DNA of 64,000 nucleotides from Pseudodesulfovibrio senegalensis (GTDB lineage: Bacteria; Desulfobacterota; Desulfovibrionia; Desulfovibrionales; Desulfovibrionaceae): positions 186,001 to 250,000 of the forward strand of contig NZ_WAIE01000001.1 in NCBI RefSeq assembly GCF_008830225.1, written 5' to 3'. The notes under the pieces were generated by a model that saw only the letters and a program-made list of their open reading frames with translations, had not been told where the DNA came from and searched no databases. Made by a program: the position numbers and the translations under genes. Below, in pieces: positions 16,554 through 27,618 of the stretch (positions are counted from its first letter, which is position 1; each line of letters starts with the position of its first letter).

Positions 16554-18125
16554 ATGAAATACAATTTATTGGATGAGCCGTGGCTGCCCGCGCTTTTTGG
16601 CGACGGGCGGACCGAATGGATACGGCCTTGGGAAATCGTGGGCGATGATCCGCCCGTGGGCCTGAATCCGCAACGTGCGGATTTTCGGGCCGCGCTCATG
16701 GAATTCCTCGTGGGCCTGTTGCAGACCGCGTTTGCGCCTGCGGACATACGCGCCCGGGACCGCATGCTCGACTCCCCGCCGGGACAAGAGGCACTTCGTG
16801 AGGCCTTTGAGGCCCACCGGGAATTCTTCAATCTCTTTGGCGAGCGGCCACGGTTCATGCAGGATCTGACCATGAATGAAGCGGACAAGCCGAAGCTTAA
16901 TAAGGCTGCATTTTTGTTTATTGAGCAACCCGGCGATAATACAGAAAAGAAAAATAAAGATTTGTTTGTTAAAAGAGGGCTAATTAAAACTCTTTGTCCA
17001 GCCTGCGCTGCATCGGCCTTGTACACCATGCAAGTGTTTTCTCCCGCTGGGGGAAGAGGCCTTCGCACGTCCATGCGCGGGGGAGGACCGCTTTCGACCC
17101 TGTGCGCGGGAGATACCCTGTGGCAAAGCCTGTGGTTGAACGTGGCTCCGGCCAATGTCAGGCAGGGGGGCATCGAACCCGCTTCGGGCAGGGAGGTGCT
17201 CGCTTCCCGCGTGTATGCATGGGCCGCGCCCACGCGCACCAGCGACAAAAACGAACAGGTGCACCCGCAGGACATGCATCCCTTGCACGCGTTCTGGGGC
17301 ATGCCCCGGCGCATTGTGCTGCGTGAGGAAGCGGCCCAAGGGCCGTGTCATGTCTGCGGCAGGGAACATGAACTGGCCGTGCGCGAGTTCCTTTCCCGGC
17401 CCAACGGATACAACTACGGCCCGGAATGGGTGCATCCGCTCACGCCCTACACCATGGAACAGGGCAAACCGCCCCTGTCCATCAAGGGTCGCAGCAACAT
17501 CGATGCCTACAGCAATTGGCTGGGCGTGGTCTATGGCGAGCCGAACGCCAAGCGGCACATGCACGCGGCCCTATGCGTGCACAATGCCGGGAGGCGCGGC
17601 GGCCGGATCGGCGTGGCCGGGTATGACATGGCTAATGATAAGGCCCGGCAATGGTGCGAGCATGTCTTCCCTTCCTTTGCCCTGCTCGGGGACGAAGCGA
17701 CCTTCGGCGCGGAGGTGCGCGGCATGGTGGCCGCTGCGGATCAGGTGCGGCGCAACCTGCTGGGCGCGCTCAAGGACGCGCTGGTGCACGAGGCCGGAAA
17801 GAATCAGGCCAAGACCGACATGAGCCTTTTCGAGAACGCCAACAACATGTTCTGGGGCCGTACCGAAGCGACGTTTTATGACAACGCGGCCCGCCTTGCC
17901 GCCTTGCCGGATCGCAACGCTAGCCTGTCCGAACGGGACGAACTGCGTCTTGTGTGGGGCAGGGTGCTGCTGGCCGAGTCCTCGAAGTTGTTCGAGGAAA
18001 TCGCCGAACGGTTCGGCATCCCGCCGGAGCGCATGGAGCGCTGCGTGGAAGCGCACAGGCGCATGAAGAATTACAATATCAAGCATTTGCGCGGCATGGA
18101 AATGTATCCGCCCAGGGAGGCATGA
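16554..18125 (+). CDS. cas8e: Cascade large subunit Cas8e (Cse1/CasA)
   Basis: A 523-aa type I-E large subunit that recognises the PAM and recruits Cas3. It begins MKYNLLDEPWLPALF, the family's N-terminal signature. It contains Cys pairs CPAC and CHVC (zinc-type), and WVHPLTPYT, which is widely conserved in Cse1. Start ATG 16554 is preferred over the in-frame ATG 16542 because GGAG (16544-16547) would be its ribosome-binding site. Its stop overlaps the cse2 start (ATGATGA). Confidence 0.92.
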   Translation: MKYNLLDEPWLPALFGDGRTEWIRPWEIVGDDPPVGLNPQRADFRAALMEFLVGLLQTAFAPADIRARDRMLDSPPGQEALREAFEAHREFFNLFGERPRFMQDLTMNEADKPKLNKAAFLFIEQPGDNTEKKNKDLFVKRGLIKTLCPACAASALYTMQVFSPAGGRGLRTSMRGGGPLSTLCAGDTLWQSLWLNVAPANVRQGGIEPASGREVLASRVYAWAAPTRTSDKNEQVHPQDMHPLHAFWGMPRRIVLREEAAQGPCHVCGREHELAVREFLSRPNGYNYGPEWVHPLTPYTMEQGKPPLSIKGRSNIDAYSNWLGVVYGEPNAKRHMHAALCVHNAGRRGGRIGVAGYDMANDKARQWCEHVFPSFALLGDEATFGAEVRGMVAAADQVRRNLLGALKDALVHEAGKNQAKTDMSLFENANNMFWGRTEATFYDNAARLAALPDRNASLSERDELRLVWGRVLLAESSKLFEEIAERFGIPPERMERCVEAHRRMKNYNIKHLRGMEMYPPREA

Positions 18126-18625
18126 TGAAATTGGATCAGGCATTCAATGACGACGGCTTCTGGAAGGCCGTGGAATCGTGGTGGCATGGTCTGGACAAGG
18201 ACCGTGGCCAGCGGGCCGGTCTGCGCCGGGCCAAAAGCCGCACCGAGGTGTATGTGTCCCCGGCCTATCGCAACGGGCTGGTGGAGAAATTGGCTCGGTT
18301 CGAACTGGACGAGCCCGATCTGGAGCGGCTGGCCCTTGCGGCCGGTGTGCTGGCCAAGGCCCGGCATTTGCGCAAGGGGCATTTCGCCGCCGTGTTCGCC
18401 CGGGAGGGCAAGGGCTCCCCGGACATGCGCGACGTGCGTTTCCGCAAGCTGCTGGCCGTGGAGGACGGCGAATACGACGAACTGTACCGCATGTTGGTGC
18501 GGTTCGTGGACATGTGCGGCGGCGCGGCCAGCCTCGGCGGGCTGATCCGGCATACCATGTACTGGAACGATCAGGCCCGCATGAACTGGGCCCGGGAATA
18601 CTACCCCAACCGAAGCAAAGCATAA
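18122..18625 (+). CDS. cse2: Cascade small subunit Cse2 (CasB, Cas11e)
   Basis: A 167-aa, mostly helical small subunit, two copies of which line the belly of Cascade. It has the basic helix RGQRAGLRRAKSRTEV typical of Cse2. The end, HTMYWNDQARMNWAREYY, matches the family C-terminus. ATG 18122 and ATG 18125 are both possible. GGGAGG at 18115-18120 suits the second slightly better. Overlap with cas8e indicates coupled translation. Confidence 0.9.
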   Translation: MMKLDQAFNDDGFWKAVESWWHGLDKDRGQRAGLRRAKSRTEVYVSPAYRNGLVEKLARFELDEPDLERLALAAGVLAKARHLRKGHFAAVFAREGKGSPDMRDVRFRKLLAVEDGEYDELYRMLVRFVDMCGGAASLGGLIRHTMYWNDQARMNWAREYYPNRSKA

Positions 18626-18637
18626 GGAGATCATATC

Positions 18638-19753
18638 ATGTCCCGTTTCATTCAACTGCACGTTTTGACCACGTATCCGGCCAGCAACCTGAACCGCGAC
18701 GACCTCGGACGCCCCAAGACCGTGAAGATGGGCGGCTGCCAGCGGCTGCGCGTTTCCTCCCAGAGCCTGAAACGCGCATGGCGTACCTCGGAACACATCT
18801 CGGGCGCGCTGGGCGATCATTTCGGCAAGCGCACCAAGGAAGTCGGCAAGTACGCGTATTTCGCCCTGACTAACGGCGTGACCTTTGCGGAAAGCATGGA
18901 AGATATTGCGGCAACGGGCGGGCTCGCGACCCTGAAGCAGGCGGCTGCCGCCAAGATCGCGCGGGCTGTGGCGGGCGTGTTCGCCAAGAACAAGGCCGAA
19001 TACAAGGCCAAGGCGGACGCCTTTGTGGAAAAGGATTTTCTCGAATCCCTCGAAACCGAGCAGATGGCCCACCTGAACCCCGTGGAACTGGCGGCCGTGG
19101 GCAAGTTGGTGGAGGCCTGCCGCGAGACCGGCAAGGAGCCGGAAAAGGAAGCGCTGGATCTTTTGCGCGGTGAAGCCAACGCCGTGGACGTGGCCATGTT
19201 CGGCCGCATGCTGGCCAGCCGTCCGGAATACAACGTGGAGGCCGCCGTGCAGGTGGCGCACGCCATGACCGTTCACAAGGGCGTTGTGGAGGACGATTTC
19301 TTCACCGCCGTGGACGACCTGAACCGTGACGACGCCGGGGCCGGGCACATGGGTGTGGCCGAGTTCGGCGCGGGCCTGTTCTATCTGTACGTGTGCGTGG
19401 ACCGCGACCTGCTGCTGGAAAACCTCGGCGGCGATGAAGACCTTTGCAACCGCACCCTCGGGGCGCTGGCACGGGCTGTGTACACGGTCAGTCCTTCGGG
19501 CAAGCAGAACAGCTTCGCTTCCCGCGCCGTGGCTTCCTATTGCGTGGCGGAAAAGGGCGACGCCCATGCTCGTACCCTTGCCGAGGCGTTCCTCAAGCCC
19601 GTGAACGGCGAGGACATGCTTGCGGATGCCCTTGCCGCGCTCGAATCCAAACGCGAGAGCTTCAACGCCATATTGGGCGAGGAGGCCGCGTCCATGGTTT
19701 GCGGCCATGGCCGGAAAACCTTGAAAGACCTTTGCGACTTCATCACGGAGTAG
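18638..19753 (+). CDS. cas7e: Cascade backbone subunit Cas7e (Cse4/CasC)
   Basis: A 371-aa RNA-binding backbone subunit, six of which coat the crRNA. The N-terminus IQLHVLTTYPASNLNRDDLG and the stretch RLRVSSQSLKRAWR (residues 34-47) are diagnostic of type I-E Cas7. AAGGAG precedes the ATG. It lies 12 bases after cse2 and 5 bases before cas5e. Confidence 0.95.
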   Translation: MSRFIQLHVLTTYPASNLNRDDLGRPKTVKMGGCQRLRVSSQSLKRAWRTSEHISGALGDHFGKRTKEVGKYAYFALTNGVTFAESMEDIAATGGLATLKQAAAAKIARAVAGVFAKNKAEYKAKADAFVEKDFLESLETEQMAHLNPVELAAVGKLVEACRETGKEPEKEALDLLRGEANAVDVAMFGRMLASRPEYNVEAAVQVAHAMTVHKGVVEDDFFTAVDDLNRDDAGAGHMGVAEFGAGLFYLYVCVDRDLLLENLGGDEDLCNRTLGALARAVYTVSPSGKQNSFASRAVASYCVAEKGDAHARTLAEAFLKPVNGEDMLADALAALESKRESFNAILGEEAASMVCGHGRKTLKDLCDFITE

Positions 19754-19758
19754 GGGCC

Positions 19759-20523
19759 ATGAGGAAATATCTTGTCTTTACCCTCCGGGGCCCCATGCAG
19801 AGCTGGGGTACGGCCTCGGCCGTTGGCGAGGTTCGCGCCTCGGCCGGGCGGCCCGGGCGTTCCGGGGTGATGGGGCTGGTGGCGGCCGCGCTGGGCATCC
19901 GGCGCAATGACCCGGACGCCCTTGAAATCCTGCACGGCGCGGCGCGCATTGCCGTACGCGCGGACGCCTCGGGCGAACGGATGATCGACTACCACACGGT
20001 GCAGACGCCCCCTTCCGTGCGCAAGGTGACGTACCATACGCGGCGCGACGAGCTGGTGAACAAGGTTTGCAAGGAGCAGCTTTCCACCATCCTTTCCCGG
20101 CGCGAGTACCTTGCCGGGGCCGCGTTCACGGTGTGCGTGTGGCTGGAGGCGGATGCCGGATACGGCGTGGACGACATGCGGGACGCGCTGGCCCGGCCAC
20201 GGCTGGCACTCTATCTCGGCAGGAAGTCCTGCCCGCCGGGTTTTCCCCTGCTGCCGGAAATCGTGCCTGCGGATAACGTTGCCGGGGCCTTTGAGCGCTA
20301 TGACGAAATGCGTGGTGAACGCTGCCTCAATGCTGGCCCTTTGTTCACGGGCTCGCAGGTGTGGTCCGATGCCGGGCATGGCGTGCCCGGCGTGGAAGAG
20401 CGTTCCACGGTGTATTCCGTGCGCGACGTGCTGACCAACTCGGCCCGGCGGCAGTTCGCCATGCGGCAGGAGCACCATTTCACCCTGCGTCGGAACCCGG
20501 AGGTGGAACATGTTCATGAGTAA
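19759..20523 (+). CDS. cas5e: Cascade subunit Cas5e (CasD)
   Basis: A 254-aa RAMP-fold protein that caps the 5' handle of the crRNA. Signatures are MRKYLVFTLRGPMQSWGTAS at the N-terminus, GRSGVMGLVAAALGI and the HTVQTPP loop. Start ATG 19759 is 5 bases after the cas7e stop. A longer open frame to 19444 runs over cas7e and is rejected. Its 3' end overlaps cas6e by 14 bases. Confidence 0.93.
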   Translation: MRKYLVFTLRGPMQSWGTASAVGEVRASAGRPGRSGVMGLVAAALGIRRNDPDALEILHGAARIAVRADASGERMIDYHTVQTPPSVRKVTYHTRRDELVNKVCKEQLSTILSRREYLAGAAFTVCVWLEADAGYGVDDMRDALARPRLALYLGRKSCPPGFPLLPEIVPADNVAGAFERYDEMRGERCLNAGPLFTGSQVWSDAGHGVPGVEERSTVYSVRDVLTNSARRQFAMRQEHHFTLRRNPEVEHVHE

Positions 20524-21165
20524 AATCCGGCTGGACATGGCCCGGTCTTCGCATCTGGGCGTGTACGAGGCGCATCAGGCGCTTTGGAAGCTCTTTTCGG
20601 ATTCCCCTGACCGGCGGAGGGACTTTCTGTATCGCCGTCTGGACGACTCCTCGTTTCTGACCGTTTCCGAGCGGCGTCCCGAGGATTTGCCCTTTGTGCG
20701 CAGGATGGAAGTGAAGGAATACGAACCGAAACTGGCGAACGGCGACAGGGTCTTGTTTTCCCTGCGCTTCAATCCCGTGATCAAGCGGCGGGAACCTTCG
20801 TCCGACGGCAGGCGCGGGCGTCAGGTCCGGGTGGACATGGTGCAGGACGAGCGCAAGCGTCTCATGCGCGAGGGTCTGGAAATGCCGTCGCGTTCGGAAA
20901 TCGCCCAGGGCGTTGCCGAACAGTGGCTTGAAAAACGACAGCAGACTTTGGGCCTGACACTGGAAAAGGAGACCGTCATGGCGGAAGCCTACGACCAGAG
21001 CCGTTTCGGGCACAGGGGCGGCAGCAAGGCCGTGGTGCTTTCGCGCATTGACGCGCGCGGGTTCGCTACGGTTGCCGATGCCGGACTGCTGGAAAAGGCC
21101 CTTTTTCAGGGCGTGGGCGCTGCCAAGGGCTTTGGCTTCGGGCTGTTGCTGGTAAGGCGGGCGTG

Positions 21166-21166
<1 letters not shown>
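20510..21166 (+). CDS. cas6e: CRISPR RNA endonuclease Cas6e (CasE)
   Basis: A 218-aa pre-crRNA-processing ribonuclease that cuts each repeat and stays on its 3' hairpin. The candidate catalytic His is residue 22 in YEAHQALWKLF, the position used by type I-E Cas6. The C-terminal glycine-rich loop FQGVGAAKGFGFGLLLV is intact. ATG 20510 has GGAGG at 6 bases. The substrate hairpin is present in the repeat (CCCCACG/CGTGGGG). Confidence 0.93.
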
Positions 21167-22369
<1,203 letters not shown>

Positions 22370-22439
22370 CAACGGCTAAAATCCCGGCTTTTTTGTTGTG
22401 GTAGTTTTGTGCTAAGAAATACAAATGGTTCTGGTTAGA
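22370..22439 (+). promoter_or_regulatory. CRISPR leader
   Basis: 70 bases between the cas2 stop and the first repeat, T-rich with a run of six T at 22390-22395. It is the side at which new spacers should be added. No good IHF consensus site or separate array promoter is evident, so the array may be transcribed from the cas operon or from a weak promoter here. Confidence 0.65.
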
Positions 22440-25400
22440 GTGTTCCCCACGCCCGTGGGGATGAACCCTGTAGTATCCCGGCCCGAGGTTGTAGGCGGAA
22501 GTGTTCCCCACGCCCGTGGGGATGAACCGACATCGAACAAAAACGGCTTATGCGGTGGTTGGTGTTCCCCACGCCCGTGGGGATGAACCGCGGTTACAAC
22601 TGCAACGCTGTTTGGATATGTGGTGTTCCCCACGCCCGTGGGGATGAACCGTCAAACGTGCTTACAGCCTGTGTTGCAACGTCGTGTTCCCCACGCCCGT
22701 GGGGATGAACCGATGTCAAGCAGGCCACTGCCGCGCTTGCGCGTGTGTTCCCCACGCCCGTGGGGATGAACCGGGTTCGAATTTCGACAACAGGCATAGG
22801 CTCTCGTGTTCCCCACGCCCGTGGGGATGAACCGGAACGGGTCGTCTTGGGATGCGCCGGCTTCCCGTGTTCCCCACGCCCGTGGGGATGAACCGTTTTT
22901 CACCGATGTCGACCACGCCCAGCAATTGTGTTCCCCACGCCCGTGGGGATGAACCGACGCGGATTTGCTTGACGAAGAGGCATGGCGCGTGTTCCCCACG
23001 CCCGTGGGGATGAACCGTGGCGCAAGATTGTCAACAGTCTCCCCGCTGAGTGTTCCCCACGCCCGTGGGGATGAACCGAATATGCAGAAATTTTACGAGG
23101 TGTTGCCCGGGTGTTCCCCACGCCCGTGGGGATGAACCGCGGTCTATCCTCAACAAAGAGCAGACCACGGGGTGTTCCCCACGCCCGTGGGGATGAACCG
23201 TGACAAACCGGGGGCGTTGGCAATGCTCAAGAGTGTTCCCCACGCCCGTGGGGATGAACCGAATCGTCAGCAAACCTTAGACTTTTTGCGTTGGTGTTCC
23301 CCACGCCCGTGGGGATGAACCGTACTCGGGCTTGGACTCCTTGTGCTGCGGAGAGTGTTCCCCACGCCCGTGGGGATGAACCGCTATGCGTGGCATTAAA
23401 TCTGCCCTTAAGGACGTGTTCCCCACGCCCGTGGGGATGAACCGGCGCGAGGCAAGGCTCGTGCTATCGCCAAGAAGTGTTCCCCACGCCCGTGGGGATG
23501 AACCGCCCTCCATTTTTTGCGTCCAGCACGTCACCCTGTGTTCCCCACGCCCGTGGGGATGAACCGGCACAGAATCGTCTGGTCGCCAGACACGCACGGT
23601 GTTCCCCACGCCCGTGGGGATGAACCGTCCACGGCCAGAATGCGGTACAGGCCGTCGTCGTGTTCCCCACGCCCGTGGGGATGAACCGCGATTCATTGTC
23701 TTGCAACGGTGGCAGATGATGTGTTCCCCACGCCCGTGGGGATGAACCGTCGCGCCACAGGTAGGCGCAGCCGCCCCGTTCGTGTTCCCCACGCCCGTGG
23801 GGATGAACCGCCCAACACCGTCAATCACCCCGCGGAAGACGTGTGTTCCCCACGCCCGTGGGGATGAACCGCAGTAAACACCAACGAACAAAGGAGAGCA
23901 ACAGTGTTCCCCACGCCCGTGGGGATGAACCGGGCAAGAGCTTGATTTTCTCATTGACAGGGGCGTGTTCCCCACGCCCGTGGGGATGAACCGCCCGCCC
24001 GCCGAAATGGTCGCCAGCGGTTCGCGTGTTCCCCACGCCCGTGGGGATGAACCGGGCTCGCAATTTCCGATGTTACACATGGTCGGGTGTTCCCCACGCC
24101 CGTGGGGATGAACCGAATCGTTTTGAACGGGGTTCCCGGTGACCATCGTGTTCCCCACGCCCGTGGGGATGAACCGTACTTCGTGCGCCGGGTGCAGCCT
24201 ACATGCGCGTGTTCCCCACGCCCGTGGGGATGAACCGTACTTCGTGCGCCGGGTGCAGCCTACATGCGCGTGTTCCCCACGCCCGTGGGGATGAACCGCT
24301 CAAAAAGATGATTGAAGGCATCCGCATTGAGTGTTCCCCACGCCCGTGGGGATGAACCGGCTGCGTGCTTCTTTTGCCAGCAGTTCAACAAGTGTTCCCC
24401 ACGCCCGTGGGGATGAACCGATGATCACGCGGGGCCGGGCCTCGGGTATCCAGTGTTCCCCACGCCCGTGGGGATGAACCGGGGAATATACCATATGCAA
24501 ACTTGTGGTATATGTGTTCCCCACGCCCGTGGGGATGAACCGTGAGCAGGCACTTCTTGAATACTGGCAGCAAAGTGTTCCCCACGCCCGTGGGGATGAA
24601 CCGAAACTGGCTGGTTCCTGCGTTCGGACATTATCGTGTTCCCCACGCCCGTGGGGATGAACCGAGCGTCTTCCATACTGCGCATAGAGCTTGTCAGTGT
24701 TCCCCACGCCCGTGGGGATGAACCGGAATGGACTCGTCCGCGCCAGCATAGTTCACAGTGTTCCCCACGCCCGTGGGGATGAACCGACAAGGACCGCCTG
24801 CGCGACTTGCTCGCACTGGTGTTCCCCACGCCCGTGGGGATGAACCGAAATTGTCTGCTCCGGGGTTTATGGCGTGGCTGTGTTCCCCACGCCCGTGGGG
24901 ATGAACCGATGCCTTGACCTCACGCCGGACGGCCCGCATGGTGTTCCCCACGCCCGTGGGGATGAACCGGGGGCGTAGCATGGGCCTGACACCGAAATAC
25001 AGTGTTCCCCACGCCCGTGGGGATGAACCAAACGGACTAAACGTTATTGATTACATGGAAAAGTGTTCCCCACGCCCGTGGGGATGAACCGGTCATATGG
25101 TACGAATTGTGGGTGTCGATGGGGTGTTCCCCACGCCCGTGGGGATGAACCGTCAGCTATGAATTCCATGGGGGTTGCCGCGATGTGTTCCCCACGCCCG
25201 TGGGGATGAACCGGTTGGCGGCGGGTTTGATCGTCCTGTCGGGGCGTGTTCCCCACGCCCGTGGGGATGAACCGATAACTCTTGTAATACTTCATATCCA
25301 ACAACGGTGTTCCCCACGCCCGTGGGGATGAACCGAGCGTGGCTGGCGACTACTCAGATGGTTTTATGTGTTCCCCACGCCCGTGGGGATGAACCGCAGG

Positions 25401-26006
25401 AATTGGTGCGCACTGTGGTGCTGCTAAAGTGTTCCCCACGCCCGTGGGGATGAACCGACAACTTCTACAAAACGCCCACAATACTACGGGTGTTCCCCAC
25501 GCCCGTGGGGATGAACCGTCACTGAAAATGCTGACGGCGTGGTTGATACTGTGTTCCCCACGCCCGTGGGGATGAACCGCTCTGCCGATGTTTCAGCATG
25601 TTGTTTGCCACGTGTTCCCCACGCCCGTGGGGATGAACCGGTTGGGGGTATGACGTTAAACATGACAGCTTGGTGTTCCCCACGCCCGTGGGGATGAACC
25701 GAGGATGAGCAATGAAGAATTTTGAGTGGTGTTGTGTTCCCCACGCCCGTGGGGATGAACCGCCCGAACCGATTGAGCCGCCTTCGTTCCTGAAGTGTTC
25801 CCCACGCCCGTGGGGATGAACCGGAGAAAGAAAAATGTCTACCGCCAACCGCACCGTGTTCCCCACGCCCGTGGGGATGAACCGCCTTTGTACTTCATCC
25901 GGGTGGCCCCAGAATCGTGTTCCCCACGCCCGTGGGGATGAACCGCCCCTTGTCGTCCTCCACCCGCTCCTCGCTGTGTGTTCCCCACGCCCGTGGGGAT
26001 GAACCG
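22440..26006 (+). CRISPR. Type I-E CRISPR array, 59 repeats and 58 spacers
   Basis: The repeat is 29 bases, starting GTGTTCCCCACGCCCG and ending TGGGGATGAACCG, with a 7-bp stem CCCCACG/CGTGGGG. Spacers are 32 bases. Period 61 was checked at repeats 1, 11, 21, 31, 41, 51 and 59 and always fits, so the count is 59. The first repeat ends in C and the one at 25002 ends in A, where all others seen end in G. Spacers 29 and 30 (24177-24208 and 24238-24269) are identical. Even the last repeat (25978-26006) is intact, which is unusual for a trailer end and may mean the array was cut there. Confidence 0.98.
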
Positions 26007-26010
26007 TAGA

Positions 26011-26058
26011 AACATGGTAACATGGTAACATGGTAACATGGTAACGTGGTAACATGGT
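26011..26058. repeat. Six tandem copies of the octamer AACATGGT
   Basis: Six units of 8 bases begin 4 bases after the last CRISPR repeat. The fifth unit is AACGTGGT. The tract ends 4 bases before the IS3-type element. It fills the place where a terminal spacer or trailer would be. Confidence 0.9.
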
Positions 26059-26125
26059 AACGAGAAGTGGCCTCGGAAAACTGGACCACTTGGCAAGGTG
26101 GACGTAAACAAGCCTAAGGAGGCTG

Positions 26126-26416
26126 TTGATGTCCAAGAAAAGAAGAAAGTTTACTGCCGAATTCAAAGCCCGAGTCGCCCTTGACGCCTTTTCTGGGGAA
26201 CACACATTGTCCGAGCTTGCCAGCAAGTATGGAGTGCATCTCAATCAGATTTCTCAGTGGAAGAAACAGGCCAAGGAGCAGATTGTAGCGGGATTTGCCG
26301 GGAAAGCCCAAAAAGCGCAGCAAAGCGATGAGGCTCGGATCAAAGAGCTTCACGCCAAGATCGGCCAACTCACAGTGGAGAAGGATTTTTTGCAACAAGC
26401 CTTCGCAAAAATTTGA
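26126..26416 (+). CDS. IS3-family transposase OrfA
   Basis: A 96-aa HTH protein (transposase-8 type), MSKKRRKFTAEFKARVALDA, with the recognition helix in LSELASKYGVHLNQISQWKKQ. A leucine-zipper-like C-terminus follows. The stop is preceded by AAAAATTTG, a plausible -1 slippage site for making an OrfAB fusion with the next frame. Confidence 0.92.
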   Translation: MMSKKRRKFTAEFKARVALDAFSGEHTLSELASKYGVHLNQISQWKKQAKEQIVAGFAGKAQKAQQSDEARIKELHAKIGQLTVEKDFLQQAFAKI

Positions 26417-27300
26417 GCTATGTGCGAAGGCGAGAGGTGGTCGATAAGACTCACCCCGAGCTCAGTATCCGGCGGCAATGCCGGATTCTCAAGCTGCATC
26501 GATCGACGTACTACTACGAACCGATCGGCGAATCTCCGGCTAACCTGGCCCTCATGCGCCGAATCGATGAGTTGTTTATGGAATTGCCGTTTTTCGGTTC
26601 CAGATAGATGCGTAATATCCTACGAGATGAGGGGCAGCGGGTCGGTCGTGAACGGGTACGACGTCTGATGCGTAAAATGGGCCTGATGGCAATTTACCAA
26701 AAGCCAAAGACGAGCCACCCGCATCCGCAACATAAGACGTATCCGTGTTTGCTGCGACACAAGGCGATTACGAAGCCCAATCAGGTTTGGTGTGCCGACA
26801 TCACGTATATCCCCATGAAACGCGGCTTCTTATACCTCGTAGCGATCATGGACTGGCACAGTCGGGCCGTCCTGTCGTGGAGGCTTTCAAACACGATGGA
26901 TGTCGGTTTCTGCGTGTCTGCCTTGGAAGAAGCCCTGAATCGTTATGGGGTACCGGAAATCTTCAACACCGACCAGGGATCACAATTTACCAGCTACGAG
27001 TTTACACGGACACTTAGAGAGGCTGGAGTACGCATATCCATGGACGGTCGAGGCCGGTGGATGGATAACGTCATGATCGAACGTCTGTGGCGTTCGTTGA
27101 AATATGAATGTTCTTACCTACGGGAAATGGAGACCGGAAGCGAACTACGGCAGGCCTTGGCTTGGTGGTTCGATTTCTACAACAATCGACGTCCGCATTT
27201 TGCTTTTGACGGCAAGAAGCCGATGGAGATATATCAGAACCGTCCCATGCCAGAGGGGGTCCCCCTCTGGCATGGACCGAAAGAGCGGCGTAGCTCGTAA
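26413..27300 (+). pseudogene. IS3-family transposase OrfB, interrupted by an amber codon
   Basis: A DDE integrase-type transposase with HTH_21 (residues 1-60) and rve domain. Catalytic residues are seen in [17 protein letters not shown] and MIERLWRSLKYE. A TAG at 26605-26607 interrupts the conserved stretch PFFGSR*MRNILRDEG, where Gln or Arg is expected (CAG to TAG would explain it). The rest of the frame is intact to 27300. It is inactive unless the amber codon is suppressed. Confidence 0.88.
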
Positions 27301-27354
27301 ACGTGTCCACCTTAAAATCGTCGTTCAGTGGTCCGAAGAACCGAGGCCACTTCT

Positions 27355-27618
27355 GAAGCCCTTCAAAAAGGTGGGTGCAACACAAAGTTGTTTGAGTTTA
27401 TACTCAACCGAAAAATAGACCGTTGCTATAAAGGTTCGGGATGCAAACCGCCCCAGGAAGAATCCAAAAAAAAGCATGTAGAAGGGTGTCCTCCCCCGGA
27501 GGAATAACTCCTAGAAATGGGGGATTACCCAGGTAGCTCAGAAGTACCCGAACGGGCTGTACGGCATTGATTTATCGTTCACTGCCGCGTATCTAGTTTA
27601 GAAATATGATTCCTCTTA
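27355..27618. other. Gap between the IS3-type element and tnsE
   Basis: 264 bases downstream of the tns operon (which reads leftward). No gene is recognised. GTCCTCCCCCGGAGGAATAACTCC contains short inverted repeats but no T-run that would make a clear terminator for tnsE. Confidence 0.45.

Larger units (their letters stand above)
26063..27354 (+). mobile_element. IS3-family insertion sequence
   Basis: About 1,292 bp. Ends share AGAAGTGGCCTCGG (26063-26076) and its inverse (27341-27354), with further imperfect matches such as GGACCACT and GGTGGAC. It encodes an orfA/orfB pair overlapping by -1 at an A5T3 stretch. No clear 3-4 bp target duplication was found. It is inserted between the CRISPR array and tnsE. 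Confidence 0.82.

Noticed and set aside
22469-25977. Self-targeting spacers
   Set aside because: Reading by eye gave no obvious match to genes in the window, but a full comparison of 58 spacers on both strands was not possible, so no claim is made.
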